The position numbers and the translations under genes were made by a program. Of a DNA stretch of 64,000 bases, positions 1 through 10,660 are shown in pieces. The stretch lies in assembly GCF_013426205.1 (NCBI RefSeq), contig NC_089424.1, positions 1,488,001 to 1,552,000 of the forward strand. Direction: 5' to 3'. The stretch comes from Metarhizium brunneum (lineage: Eukaryota; Ascomycota; Sordariomycetes; Hypocreales; Clavicipitaceae). The notes under the pieces were generated by a model. That model saw only the letters and a program-made list of their open reading frames with translations, was not told the DNA's origin and did no database searches. Each line of letters opens with the position of its first letter. Within the stretch, counting starts at the first letter, position 1.

Positions 1-3000
1 TCTTGATCCATCCCGCACCCGCAAGCTTGCCCAAGTAAAGCAAACCGCTCCGCTTCATTGTGAATATCGAGACAATGACTGACTGCCTTACAGAAATGCG
101 GAGAAGCTTCAAAGCTCCGAGTCCACCACTATTAGCTCCGTTTCATCAAGAGCGAAAAACCTCTGCGTCTTACCGCGGCTTACGGGGGTGTTCCTGACAA
201 CAGGCACCGTCAAGCGTACTGGGTACTGGATCCGTTTGACAGAAGAAGACAAACAGAGAAACAAATGGAACGGGGACTCAACTCTGGTTCCTTGGCTCTT
301 GCGGGCGTGCAGGGTTCTCACATGGACAGGGATCACCAGTCTGCGAAAGGTCTGGTACAGTATTGGGGGCGCCGTCTTCAGCGCGCCCTCAGTCAACACG
401 GACATGTCACCAGCAAACCAGGACGCGTGACATGGTGTGATGGTAAAGCTTTCGCAAACGGAACATGCAGGATATCTCTTTGTTTGTTGTGAGAGACAGC
501 TCGCTTGCTTATATCGCGTCGTTCTCCGGTTGACCCAATCCAGCTCATCAGCATATCCCTGGAGCAAGAACGCTGTCTGCTTTTAGCAAAACACAGTCAG
601 CAATGCAGAATCTCGACCTTGTCGCCAATTGCCTCCCTGGCTGGCAGGACGTCCGTATTGTATGTACATTACTAGTATATCGGAACCAGCCTGGATAGTT
701 CGTCGCAGCTACTCTGTACAACCGGCCATCATGCACAAACGCGCTCCGTGAGACAGGTTCCCCTGGTGGCTCTCGGAGCGATAAGCTTTTGCCGATGTAA
801 CAGCTTAAACGTAAGCGGAGACGCGCGCGATGGAATCGGAGGAGTTGGCCTACTACTACATTGTAAACCTCCGTCAGTTTGCCGAAAATCATAACATGGA
901 CCAATATAGGCCACGCGTGTACGGAGAACTACTCCATGCAGTCAGTACCAAAACGGCGGAGTCGGTTGGGCTCTCCGGTGATACTGCTCGGAGCTTCAGC
1001 GCGCATCGAATGTATCAGACACGGCAACAACGTCTTCCTTTTCTCCATGCCCGGAGTACTTACTCTGTGGTACTAGCACGGAGTAGAAGATGCAAAATTC
1101 ATCGTCCCTGGCTAACAACGCCGTGCCACGGCGCCGCGTCAGAATACATAGACATTGTGTCCAACAACAAGAGCCTCGAGAGGGACCGTCTCCATCTGTG
1201 CTGGACATCTGGAGCCTCTCTGGTGCAAGCATTCAAAAAAAGACTAACCTTCTCCGGATATCTATGATTACTACTGTTAGTCTCAAACCGGTACCCATCG
1301 TTGCCATGTCTTACTCTGTACGTCCATCTTTCTTCCATCCCGTCTTCCGCGGCGACACCATGGCCAATAACGACCAGCATAGTACGAGAGGTGCCATCCA
1401 CTTTTTGACAACGGCTTGACGCGACGGTGGCATGTCAACATGTGTCCGGTTTTGTCCACTGCGGGTCCGATAAATATGCGGGCCAACCTCAGAAATGTCT
1501 CTATACGGAGCCTTGCCGTGTGTTTGTGGTTGCAGCGGAGTCTTTTGACGGTCGCTTCACCAAGCACCTCCATTCTTTCAGATGCTGACAAGTACCGACT
1601 GCCGAGGATCTGGGCTGATGGTGAGACAGATCATGTCCAGCAGACTTTGGGGAAGGGGGTTGTGACTTGTTGATGACTTCACGACTCCTCGTCTCTGTTG
1701 TACTAGTAGTATCAGGGGAAAAAGGACAAATGGGCGGGTGGACTGACTCGCATCGCAAGGCCCCTTCCCCGGACGGCACAGACTGCCGTACGTTGCGATT
1801 CTTCGTTTGTCACCTCTCACTTTCTCGGCGCAGTGGCTCGTCCATCCAACGCAAAGTTTTTTTGCCATCCACTTTACCCGGACAGTGCTTTTTTTAAGCT
1901 CAGATGCCGTGTCTCGGGGCAGCGGGATGGAGGCAAGAGGAGAGGACCGTGTGCTCAGTCGCTCGCCATTAGCCATTAGCCATTAGCCTTTGCAAGTGAA
2001 ACATCCATCCAACGCTTGTCACAAGCAGATTCGGAAGCCCATCGAGACCTTTTTGTCCTTTGGAGCATGTGCATTTCGCTTTTGGGGAGGCCGTCGCTCG
2101 ATTCCTCCCACCGACCGCCTCGTCTTTCCCCCTTTGGCCGCTTCCCCTTCCCAGAGAACATGCAAAACCTCGCCCCCCCAGCCACTTTACATTCATGCAA
2201 ACATCGTGTTCGACCTTGATCCATCCCCCCGGATAGTAATAAGAGAATGAACAAAGTTAAACGCGCACATGGAGTCCTCTGCCCTCATCCCGGTCCGACA
2301 AGGCACCATCAGGCATGACGAGGCGGATATTCCATCCCCCCGGGTTTTGATTGCATAACATTGCGGCTGGGGCCTTGTTTGCTATTCCCATGGCCTCGGG
2401 AGGGCTGGCTGCTATTATGGACAGGGGAAAGAACGAAGAAAAATATGCCATTTCCTCGTATCTATGCTAACGCGCAGCAAGAAACAGCCTCATCATGTGA
2501 TTGGGCGGTGCCCTGCGATATGGCTGTCTCTTCAACCAGGAACAAAACAGCAAACATCTGCATTGCCACCGTTTTTCGTTTTCTAGCCGAGCATGCTGCT
2601 CATCTTGGGAGAGACATTAATGCGTGTGTTACTGAGAGCTCATGCGTGTGATTCAATGGACTGCATACTCCGTACGAGAATCAACAAGTGAAGGGCCCCC
2701 TTGTCCGTGTGTGTGACGAGAGCTGCATGAAGAACACATCTGATGATGTGTACGTATGCGTGTGTCGGCATTCATCCGATTCATACGACGATGCAAGGTT
2801 CTCCTCATTTCTTTTCCCGGTGATTCTTCTTTTAAATAGGAGTGAGTGTCTCGGCCGAAGGGAGCATAACCCTACTTTTGTCATTGAGACAACATCAGAT
2901 CATAGATGCCGTTGCCCCGACCAAAATCGGCCTCTGGCAGACTTGGACACTCAGCCCTGCCGTGTAACATGGTCACGTAAGAAATGACATCCAATTCGCA

Positions 3001-3540
3001 AACAGAGTACTACTATCGCCGAATACAGGGCAAGAAACACGTCAAGCCCTGCGTCGTATTCCGTACGTAGTGCCATCAGTACTAAATGAGATATCAGTGT
3101 GGTCATGCAGTTACCAATTTCATCTACTCCGTATTGTATGTACATTGAATCAAGGAATCCTCTGCCCAGTTTGCCACAAAATGACTGCAGTCGGTAAGGT
3201 TCCCCGTGTCGATTTCAGGGGGGAAAGAAAGGACAACGCTAGCTCTTCTAGATGAGGAATGCATGAGATGTGAGAAATCCAATTTATGCACAGATAGATA
3301 CTCGCCACACACGCCAAATACCGAAAACAGCTCCCTTGCCGTAACTCGCGGCCAAACGTATCGCGTAAAACAGAACGAGAAATCACTGTAGTATGCCAAC
3401 AGGAAATGAAGAAAACGAATCGCGGAGTAGGAAAAAGAAGAAGCCTGGGAAGAAGCCCGTCTTTCCACAGGCTTTTTGGACTGCGCTGAAACTATGGGGT
3501 ATGAAGCTTATTATCTAGATTGCAAGTGACTGGTGTAATG
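1..3540. other. gene-poor stretch, no supported gene
   Basis: No reading frame here looks like a known protein, and none can be joined through plausible introns into a long frame. The longest ATG-initiated frame (830-1267, +, 145 codons) has no recognisable domain. A short tandem repeat lies at 1967-1987, and copies of the dispersed 9-mer TACTCCGTA lie at 2666-2674 and 3125-3133. The right edge must hold the 3' end of the magnesium transporter gene that is read leftward. Confidence 0.6.
1967..1987. repeat. 7-base tandem repeat (CATTAGC x3)
   Basis: Three perfect head-to-tail copies of CATTAGC are seen. It is a simple microsatellite-like repeat in non-coding DNA with no evident function. Confidence 0.9.
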
Positions 3541-5741
3541 CTACTCAGAATTATGAGACGGTCCAGACTCCACGTCACCGCTTGGGGTATCATTCTTGCT
3601 CTTTTTCTTAGGACGGAAGAAATCTCCTATTACGTCACTGACGCTTCGCGACCGCCTTCGCGATGGGTCATCTGTCTCGCTATGCTCATCTTCAGAAGGC
3701 TCTAGGGGACTTGGCAAAGGAAGATCCGATGTTGTTATATTCTGCTCATCTTCGTCAAAGTTGAAGAACAGACCCGCACGGATGCTAGACCGAATTCTTC
3801 TCAGTGATGATGTGTTTGCCAAAGATGCGTCATATCCTCGTAGGAATGCGTCCTTTACAACAGTCGTGACTGTAGAAGAAAGCGGCGATGGCGATATGAA
3901 AGTCTTGGAGCGATGATGGCTCGGAACCCGGGAGAGTCCTCCCGAACTCTGACGAGGAGTGAAGGGTCTGTCTGTAGGGTATGTATGGATGAAAGCTGAG
4001 TCTCGGATGGGAGTCGTGGCAGCTGAATTGCTTGGTGTTGAAATCACAGCAGATTCTGCCACCGCCGAGTCGGTAGAGAAGGTTCGTGTGCCACGAGGAA
4101 GGGACGCAGCGGACGACCAAGACTCTCGCCAAGGGTTATCGGATAAAACAGGAGGATCTGGTTCAATATCGATTAAGTTTGGCGCGCTGTCGGATGTGCC
4201 TTGACGGATTCGTGGTTTGTCGGACTTGTCTTGAGGAAATTGTGGTTTAGCTGTATCCGCAAAACTGACTCTCGACAATTTGCTAGATCTTTGAGACGGT
4301 GGTTTCGGTGATTCAACGTCTTGGACTAGTGGAGGGCCCGCCGTTGCTTCCCCGTGTCTTGTTAGGCCAATAGTCTCCTCGATCCCGTCGATATCAGACA
4401 ATAGGTCCTCATCATCGGCCTCGTTTTGTTGCCGACCACTGGTGATAAGAAAAACTCCAAAAAAGGTGAGGAGGCAGCCGCCTACGAAGGTTACGGCTTG
4501 TTTTTCCGTCGTCTTTTCAAAGTCTCGGTAAAGAACAGCACTTCCCAGAATGACGCAAAGTGTGAAAAGAACGAACTGAATGGGGATGACTTGTGTGGAG
4601 TTAAAGCGCTGTAATGCTTTATTAACATATCGAATCTGCATGATTGCTGTGACGAGAAGAATGAGAAGCAGAGCATATGTCACTGGGGTCGTGAAGGCTC
4701 TCCAAAGAGTCGATGACAACATAGACGAAACGCCTTTGGTTGCTAACGCAGTATAACCACCTGAGATTCACGGTTAATATCATCGCAAGGGAATGGGTAA
4801 GGGAAAGGTGGGATTTGTCGCTTACCAAAAAGTCCCACAAGCCCGAGATCTATCAGACTAGTGCGCCTACCATATTTGCTGCTTGCCCACATCAACAAGA
4901 CAATCAACGAGACTGTGACACCGAGATAGATTTCGAATTCCATGGTAGTGATTGCGCGCCAAACATCGTGAGGTTCCAGCTTGGTCTCCTCCTGATTTGC
5001 GCTGAAGACAACGGTAACAACTCCCCCAACAGCAATTACGACGCCCCAAAAATCCCTGGCGCGAAATCGCTCGTGGAACATTGCAGGCGCGATGATACAG
5101 TTGGATATCAATGCCACGACGCCTAAGGGTGACACAATCGAAGCAGGAGCAAATCCATAAGCCAAAAAATTACCCATTTCGCCCAGAGTTATGAGGATCT
5201 GTCCCAGCCACCAATATGGGGACTTGAGGTATGTTGATGTAGTTTTGTCATGTTCTCCATCAGCGCTGTCAACGTCGGTCGGGGCGATTGACTGGGAAGA
5301 CTGAGATAGAGGATCAGTTTCGACTGATTCTGGCCCATCATGGACTCGACTGGCACTGTTGACAGAGCCATCATGACTGCGTCCGTTGCCGTTCCTATGC
5401 CCGTTAGGCTCTCCGGGCATGGTGCCATACGACGATGCACCATTGCTGCTACTCTGCGGCTGCTTCAAGGCAGCACGCGCCCGCTGCCGTACACGCACTC
5501 GTTCCTTATGTAGTCGCGTATGCGCATATCGCTGGACATTCAGAGCCAACGCTATGAGGACATTACCGACGATGGCTGTGACGATGCCAATGAGAGATGA
5601 CCATTGCTGCAAAACCTCGCCGGGGTCGCCGGGGGACTGTGTAGCTGTAGCCGTAGCTGCCGTCGACGTTGTTATGCTCGCCGCGGGTCGCGTAGCCGCG
5701 GTCGTTAACGACCATGGAAAGGCCCCTGTCACAGTGTCCAT
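3541..5741 (-). CDS. NIPA-type magnesium transporter (DUF803 family)
   Basis: Predicted polytopic membrane protein of 705 residues, in exons 5741..4826 and 4742..3541. The intron 4825..4743 has a GTAAGC donor and TTAG acceptor, and joining restores the family motif ...GLF-ATKGVSSMLS. Hydrophobic segments match the NIPA core: a first helix near residue 45 (SLIGIVTAIVGNVLIALAL), the block LAYGFAPASIVSPLGVVALI, the HERF..RDFWGV stretch typical of the family, and later helices up to FVGGCLLTFFGVFLITSG. The long tail (about 250 residues) is hydrophilic and rich in Ser, Pro and Arg, as is common in fungal members. NIPA proteins are known as Mg2+ permeases of plasma or endosomal membranes; the substrate here is inferred. 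The frame is open upstream to 5888, but only with a TTG, so ATG 5741 is taken as the start. Confidence 0.9.
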
Positions 5742-6857
5742 CGAGGCAGCGCGAGCGTCGTGGCCGGCAGACGCAGTCGCGGGAAGCTTTCGAGGGCAAG
5801 CTGAAGATTGTTGAAGCGCTCGGCTCCCAGGACCATCAGGGTTGCAGGACAGGCAGATAGGAAATAAGATAGAAGCTTTCCGGATCAAGGGCCTAGTCGG
5901 ATCATGGCTACTCTTGGATGTGGCGACATAAAGGGAAACTCAAGAAGAGCCCTGGGAGAAGTCGGTCGCTGCAGACTTCGGATGTGATGTGTCGTGACGT
6001 TTGTGCAAGCACTTGAGGTGAGTTGCGGAGCGGCGTTCGACATGGGTGGGGCTGTTAGTACGGAGGCTTGGCATACGTCGCATTCGTCCGTAGTACGTCA
6101 GAGTACGGAGTAGCTCGCAGGTGCTTACCCTACATACCTGCTTACTTAGGTACCTACCGTACTTAGTACTTAAGTAGGTAGGTACGGAGTACATGGAGTA
6201 TTATTTAGGTTGCGATGTGAGCGCGACTATGAATAGCTAAAAAGCTCGGGTCAAGAGCTGCCTGGCTGCCACCCTGAAACCGGGGTTCTGGCTCCCATTG
6301 CTCCTTTTGACCATTAAAACATGCGTTTTATAGCTTCAATGTCTCGCCTGACACCAGAACAACAAGCGCAGGTTCCTCAGGTTCCATTGGCTTCGTACCT
6401 ACCTCGAGTACGGGAGTATTGACCTGGCTCTAAGTACCCTAGAGGGCTCGCAGCCTGCAGCGGCGATGCTCGGACACTACGGCGTTGTTTTTCGGAAGCC
6501 GGGACCCACAAAAATCATTCAGATGTCAACCAGACTCGTGCAACTCGTGAGCTCATACAAGGCCACGACTTGTTCATGACCCTGAAGGCCAAATACCACT
6601 TCTTGAGCAACACGTCCAACAGCAACGTTTATTTGGATATCGCCTGACTCGGGGTCCTCCTGAACCATTTCTCATTGATGCATCTTTCTCTCGCGTAACA
6701 TCTCACCTTCCTCGCCACAGACTCCCCGCAAAGCGTGCCACTCATTCCGCCCACCGCAACGTCTGTGCAGCTACGGCCTTACGGGTAACGCTGGAGATAT
6801 CGAACCTGAGGAGGCGGGCTTCTCCCGTCAGTCGTATTCACCATAAGGACTATAACC
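5742..6857. promoter_or_regulatory. divergent intergenic region (transporter / 313-aa protein)
   Basis: About 1.1 kb between two divergently read genes, so it should hold both promoters. It contains a dense patch of TACCTACC/GGTAGGTA words, one half of a 27-base dispersed repeat (6165-6191) and two TACGGAGTA 9-mers (6104-6112, 6183-6191). No reading frame resembling a gene is seen. Confidence 0.5.
6165..6191 (+). repeat. 27-base dispersed repeat, copy 1
   Basis: These 27 bases are identical to 47303-47329. The element begins AGTACTTAAGTAGGTAGG and ends in TACGGAGTA. It lies among other GGTAGGTA words in a promoter region. Confidence 0.9.
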
Positions 6858-7799
6858 ATGGACATCCACGACAACAAAAGGCACACCACCATGGACGTCT
6901 TATCGCTGATCTCCTCCCCGACTTATGCCCCAACTACACTTCGCCACCTCCCTCAACCTGTTCCTAACCATCTGCCCACGGGAGTAGATGGCTCTATTTT
7001 CACATTTGAAGATGCCTTTGAGGATCTCCTTGCTGTCTCGCAAGGCCAGAGTCTCCCCGACATCACAACTCGCTATCAGCAAAGGCGACTGCTCCGGGAT
7101 ATGTTCCCCTCCGGAGAACCCACCTGGTTTTGGCTGCGACGCCTTGAATCCCAGGGCCTAGTCCAGGTTCCCAGTCGTGCTCAGTTCTTCAAAGCACACC
7201 AGCCAGACTGGACTAGCTTTCACGAAGAGCTGGACCGGCACGCGGCTGATGCTTGGCGAAGCGTCAGCAAGGGTTATGGCCATGATGCCCCTGGTTCTGG
7301 AAACTTCTTCGAAGACATAGGCAGAGCATTCAAACAACTGGAACGGGGTTTTGGGGAGGATAGCGCAAAGAACTCCTATACCGGCAGCGAGCAAAAGATG
7401 GAACTGGATAAAGGGCCCGATACCTTTGAGGAGCTCTTCTCTGAGATATCCTCGAAATTCAAGGAGAGCGCCTCATCGTGGGATACGTTCGTCAAGAGTA
7501 TCTCGGAAGAAGCCAAGCTTCAGTCCCGAGAAGGGAAGCATGGGGCATACATTGATAGCCACGATAAGAACAAGGTTGTGACAAACGAAAATGAGCATGT
7601 GGATCGGTTTGGCTACTTGCACAAAACCGTCACCCGCAAAATGTTGGATGCAGATGGGAACGAGGTTGGCAGTGAAACCTATGTTACCATTCGCCCAGCT
7701 GATAAGCACCTGGACAACGAAAACAACATTGAAGCCGGAAACAACGAACCCCTTGAAATTGGGGCCGACTCTAAGAAATCAAGCTGGTTTTGGAAATAA
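6858..7799 (+). CDS. uncharacterised conserved-looking protein, 313 aa
   Basis: Single-exon frame of 313 codons with fungal-type codon use; I do not recognise the family. The first 45 residues are Pro/Thr/Ser-rich. The centre (about residues 48-150) is mixed helical with the aromatic stretch SGEPTWFWLRRLESQGLV. Residues about 135-165 form a charged amphipathic region (NFFEDIGRAFKQLERGF). Near residues 250-285 is a compact block, DRFGYLHKTVTRKMLDADG followed by NEVGSETYVT, of the kind seen at the C-terminal ends of some organellar or membrane-associated fungal proteins. The last residues are SSWFWK. No signal peptide or transmembrane helix is obvious. A second ATG at 6891 would shorten the protein by 11 residues and has equally good context (CACCATGG). 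Confidence 0.8.
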   Translation: MDIHDNKRHTTMDVLSLISSPTYAPTTLRHLPQPVPNHLPTGVDGSIFTFEDAFEDLLAVSQGQSLPDITTRYQQRRLLRDMFPSGEPTWFWLRRLESQGLVQVPSRAQFFKAHQPDWTSFHEELDRHAADAWRSVSKGYGHDAPGSGNFFEDIGRAFKQLERGFGEDSAKNSYTGSEQKMELDKGPDTFEELFSEISSKFKESASSWDTFVKSISEEAKLQSREGKHGAYIDSHDKNKVVTNENEHVDRFGYLHKTVTRKMLDADGNEVGSETYVTIRPADKHLDNENNIEAGNNEPLEIGADSKKSSWFWK

Positions 7800-8106
7800 C
7801 GCTTCATACACCCAACCCGATTAGTGATTTTTTTTGCCTTGGGGGAAATCATCACTCCTCACCCAATTTACTACATCGTGGGAACGTAGTATTTCTTTTT
7901 TTTTTTGGATGGACTTGTCCCTCTCGGGATAGTTGATTACGTCTTTCTGATACCAATTGAGCCCCCTCTTCTTTGTGGAAAATATATAAATAGCTACATT
8001 GAGCCGTCTACTGCTTTTTTGCCTTCCCAAGCATGCAACTTGCTAAATGCTTACGTGAAATGCCGTTCAATGGCCGTGTCTCGAGAAAACCATCTTGCCG
8101 CCTGTA
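7800..8106. other. convergent 3' intergenic spacer
   Basis: About 300 bases between convergent genes, T-rich on the + strand, with a run of T at about 7892-7904. It is consistent with overlapping 3' untranslated and polyadenylation signals. No gene is seen. Confidence 0.5.
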
Positions 8107-10290
8107 TTAACTCTTACCCCGAGCCTTCGCCTTCTTTTTTCTCATCAACCTTGTACGAGCAATAAGTCTCTGCTGCATGTCCTCAGCCTTAGACGCTCCG
8201 TGATTCTGTTTGTCATCGCCATGGCTTCGTGTTTCTTCGCTTTCATGTTTCGCGCCCTTTCCGCGTCGTTCTAACTTCGGTGCCCTGCCCTTGCTAGTAT
8301 CTGCCAATTCAGTTCGGGTGTTGCGTCCTTCTCGCTGTGATTCACCCGACTTCTCCTCCGCGGCACGCCGACGCTGAACAACGTTCGCATTTTCAATGGC
8401 GAATTCAACAATCAGTCGCTGCTTTTTTCCATTGTCGCCTTGAAGCTGGTGGCCATTGAGATAACGCAACCCCATAAGAGCCCAATGATGTGACGTGTAT
8501 TCAATGAAACCATATCCACGACTCTTTCCAGCACCATTCATCTCATCAACCTTAGATCCCTGGTTGCTTTCAAAAACCACTTTAGCTTGTCGAACAATGC
8601 CCTTGCCCTTCAATTTTCGTTGGCGCTCCTTCTCTTTGGCATCTTTACCATCTCGGGCATTCTCTTCCTTGGATAAGGGTTGCCGAAGACCTTCTTTCAC
8701 ATCCACGGCAAAGCCCACAACAGCCTTTCTTGCGAGTTCCTTCAGCTCCTTCGAACCAATGTTTCGAGGGATATTCCGCAGAGACAGTCGTGTCAAACTG
8801 ATATGGAGACTAGGGTTGCTTTGGACAAGTTTCTTCCGCTGCGCAGCGCTGGCCTGGCGCATTTGAATTTCAGAAGGACTGAGTAAATCGAACAGAGGAG
8901 ATCCTCGTCCAATGGCTCCTTCAGAGAGCAAATATAGGCGGCGCTTGTCCTTCTCTCTGCGTTTCGCAAGCGAATTATCAGCTAGATTCGCTGCCTCCGC
9001 CTTGTTCACGGCCTGAGCAACTTGGAGAAGACGGCCGTCAAGAGTGTATTTACCACTAGGGTCAGCATTCTCGTCCAGCAGTAGTGACGGCTTCGACCCC
9101 GCGGCCGACGCGTTAGGTCGAGGTGCCTCTTTAATACACGATTTGGCATCGGATTGCTTCACGAAGCATACAAACCCAGTGCCCGCAGGCTTTTCTGTAA
9201 TTTTGTCGATGACAACTCGGGCATAACGCACAGCACCGAAATGAGAAAAGAATCCTTTGAGTTGCTCATCCGTCGTTGTAAAAGGAAGGTTTCGAATGAA
9301 AACAGTGGAGGAATTATCGGTAGTTTTCTTCTCTGCACTTGACTTGCTATTGTCCACTTTGTCATCCTCCTCGTCATCTTCATCCTCGTCCTCCATGTTT
9401 TGCATGTGATTTTTCATAAAATTTTCTAAATCTGCGTCGAGTTCGTTGTTTTTATCAGGCTTAGAAGCGGTACCGTCATCGTCATTGTCGTTGTCATCCT
9501 TGTCGTCATCACTCGACAAAGCAGTTTCCGGAAGGGCTTTGTCATCCGTACAATTCTCTTCCTCACGGTTGGGAACTTCGTCTTCGGCCTCCAGATCCTG
9601 CTGTTTTTCCCAGGTCTCCTTGTCCACAGCCCAGTCAACTGCCAATGTCCGGCCATCGATTTCCTTGCCGTTCACGCCCTCCAAAGCCTTCTCCGCATTC
9701 TTCTTGCCCCGAATTGTGACAAACCCGAAGCCCCGGAGCTTCCCCTTCGACTGAGGCAAGTCGGAAAATTTGACTTTTCCATAACTTCTGAATAGATTGG
9801 AGAGCTGCTCAGAGGTCTTGATGCTCCAAGGCAGATTTCGCACAATGAGCTTCGGTGGCCTTTGACTTTCTTCTCTCCCAGGCCTTTTAGGGACGGTATC
9901 CTCTGAATTGGCGGCGTTTCGTTTCCTTGGCTCAGCTATGTCAATGCGAATACGCTTTCCTTCCCACTCTGCCTTGTCCAAAGTGGTCTTGGCCGCCAGA
10001 GCATCGTCCGAATCTGCCAGTGTGACAAAGCCGTAACCTCTAGACTCTTTGGTCTTTTGATCGACAACGACGACTGCATGCTTAACAGGAAAATGCTGGG
10101 AAAAAAAGTCTGCTAGGGTATCATTCGTGACGTTCGCAGGTAACGAGCGGACGAACAAGGATCTGCGTTCTTCTACTCGTGGACGCTTCGTACTTTGGCC
10201 TACTACAATTTGGGTATCCGCCGTTGATGGTAGTGGTTCTTCGACCTCGGATCGTTGTCTTTTACGGTCATTCTTCGAACTGGTAGCCAT
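8107..10290 (-). CDS. NOP4: nucleolar RNA-binding protein NOP4 (RBM28-like)
   Basis: Uninterrupted frame of 727 codons with four RRM domains. RRM1 (about 43-120) has RNP2 SLFVRSLP and RNP1 RGYGFVTL. RRM2 (about 147-225) has KLIVRNLPW and RGFGFVTI. An acidic Asp/Glu/Lys linker (about 235-310) follows. RRM3 (about 318-400) has TVFIRNLPF and GTGFVCF. A divergent RRM4 (about 500-620) has LSLRNIP and SRGYGFIEY. The tail is strongly basic (RTRLMRKKKAKARGKS). This arrangement matches yeast Nop4 (685 aa), an essential factor for 27S pre-rRNA processing and 60S subunit assembly in the nucleolus. Start ATG 10290 is the first in frame. The gene is divergent from condensin YCG1 with 370 bases between the two start codons. 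Confidence 0.95.
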   Translation of the reverse strand: MATSSKNDRKRQRSEVEEPLPSTADTQIVVGQSTKRPRVEERRSLFVRSLPANVTNDTLADFFSQHFPVKHAVVVVDQKTKESRGYGFVTLADSDDALAAKTTLDKAEWEGKRIRIDIAEPRKRNAANSEDTVPKRPGREESQRPPKLIVRNLPWSIKTSEQLSNLFRSYGKVKFSDLPQSKGKLRGFGFVTIRGKKNAEKALEGVNGKEIDGRTLAVDWAVDKETWEKQQDLEAEDEVPNREEENCTDDKALPETALSSDDDKDDNDNDDDGTASKPDKNNELDADLENFMKNHMQNMEDEDEDDEEDDKVDNSKSSAEKKTTDNSSTVFIRNLPFTTTDEQLKGFFSHFGAVRYARVVIDKITEKPAGTGFVCFVKQSDAKSCIKEAPRPNASAAGSKPSLLLDENADPSGKYTLDGRLLQVAQAVNKAEAANLADNSLAKRREKDKRRLYLLSEGAIGRGSPLFDLLSPSEIQMRQASAAQRKKLVQSNPSLHISLTRLSLRNIPRNIGSKELKELARKAVVGFAVDVKEGLRQPLSKEENARDGKDAKEKERQRKLKGKGIVRQAKVVFESNQGSKVDEMNGAGKSRGYGFIEYTSHHWALMGLRYLNGHQLQGDNGKKQRLIVEFAIENANVVQRRRAAEEKSGESQREGRNTRTELADTSKGRAPKLERRGKGAKHESEETRSHGDDKQNHGASKAEDMQQRLIARTRLMRKKKAKARGKS

Positions 10291-10660
10291 TGTGGCTAGG
10301 TGTATAGGCTTTCTCGAGCCTTTGACTGTTGGAAACTGAGTTGGAGGAAAGGTTTGCTGTTGCGGGCCGTAAAACCAATACTTCTACGGACGATGGCCAA
10401 AAAAAAAAAAACGGTCCTTGAGCTAAGGCGAGACCCATAGTTTTTATCTTATCGCACGTGATGGCGGGGGGGGGGGTTTGGTTATCATTAATTGAGCTAA
10501 ACCATATTTGGAACATTGTTGACTTTCAACACACCCTTGCGACGCGACCCATCAAATATCTAAACAACGGCTTCATCTGGGGCCCCTCAACAACAACTCT
10601 CATTTCTCAACCCACGAATATCGGTAGCAGGGAGCAGACTCTCCGCCGTCAATATACACG
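10291..10660. promoter_or_regulatory. bidirectional promoter of NOP4 and YCG1
   Basis: 370 bases separate two divergent ATGs. Visible elements are a run of 13 A (10399-10411), a CACGTG E-box (10455-10460) and a run of 11 G (10466-10476). CACGTG is the core site of Cbf1/bHLH factors; its use here is inference. Confidence 0.6.

Noticed and set aside
830..1267. 145-codon ATG frame on +
   Set aside because: It has no recognisable family, codon use is not distinctive, and antisense frames overlap it over most of its length.
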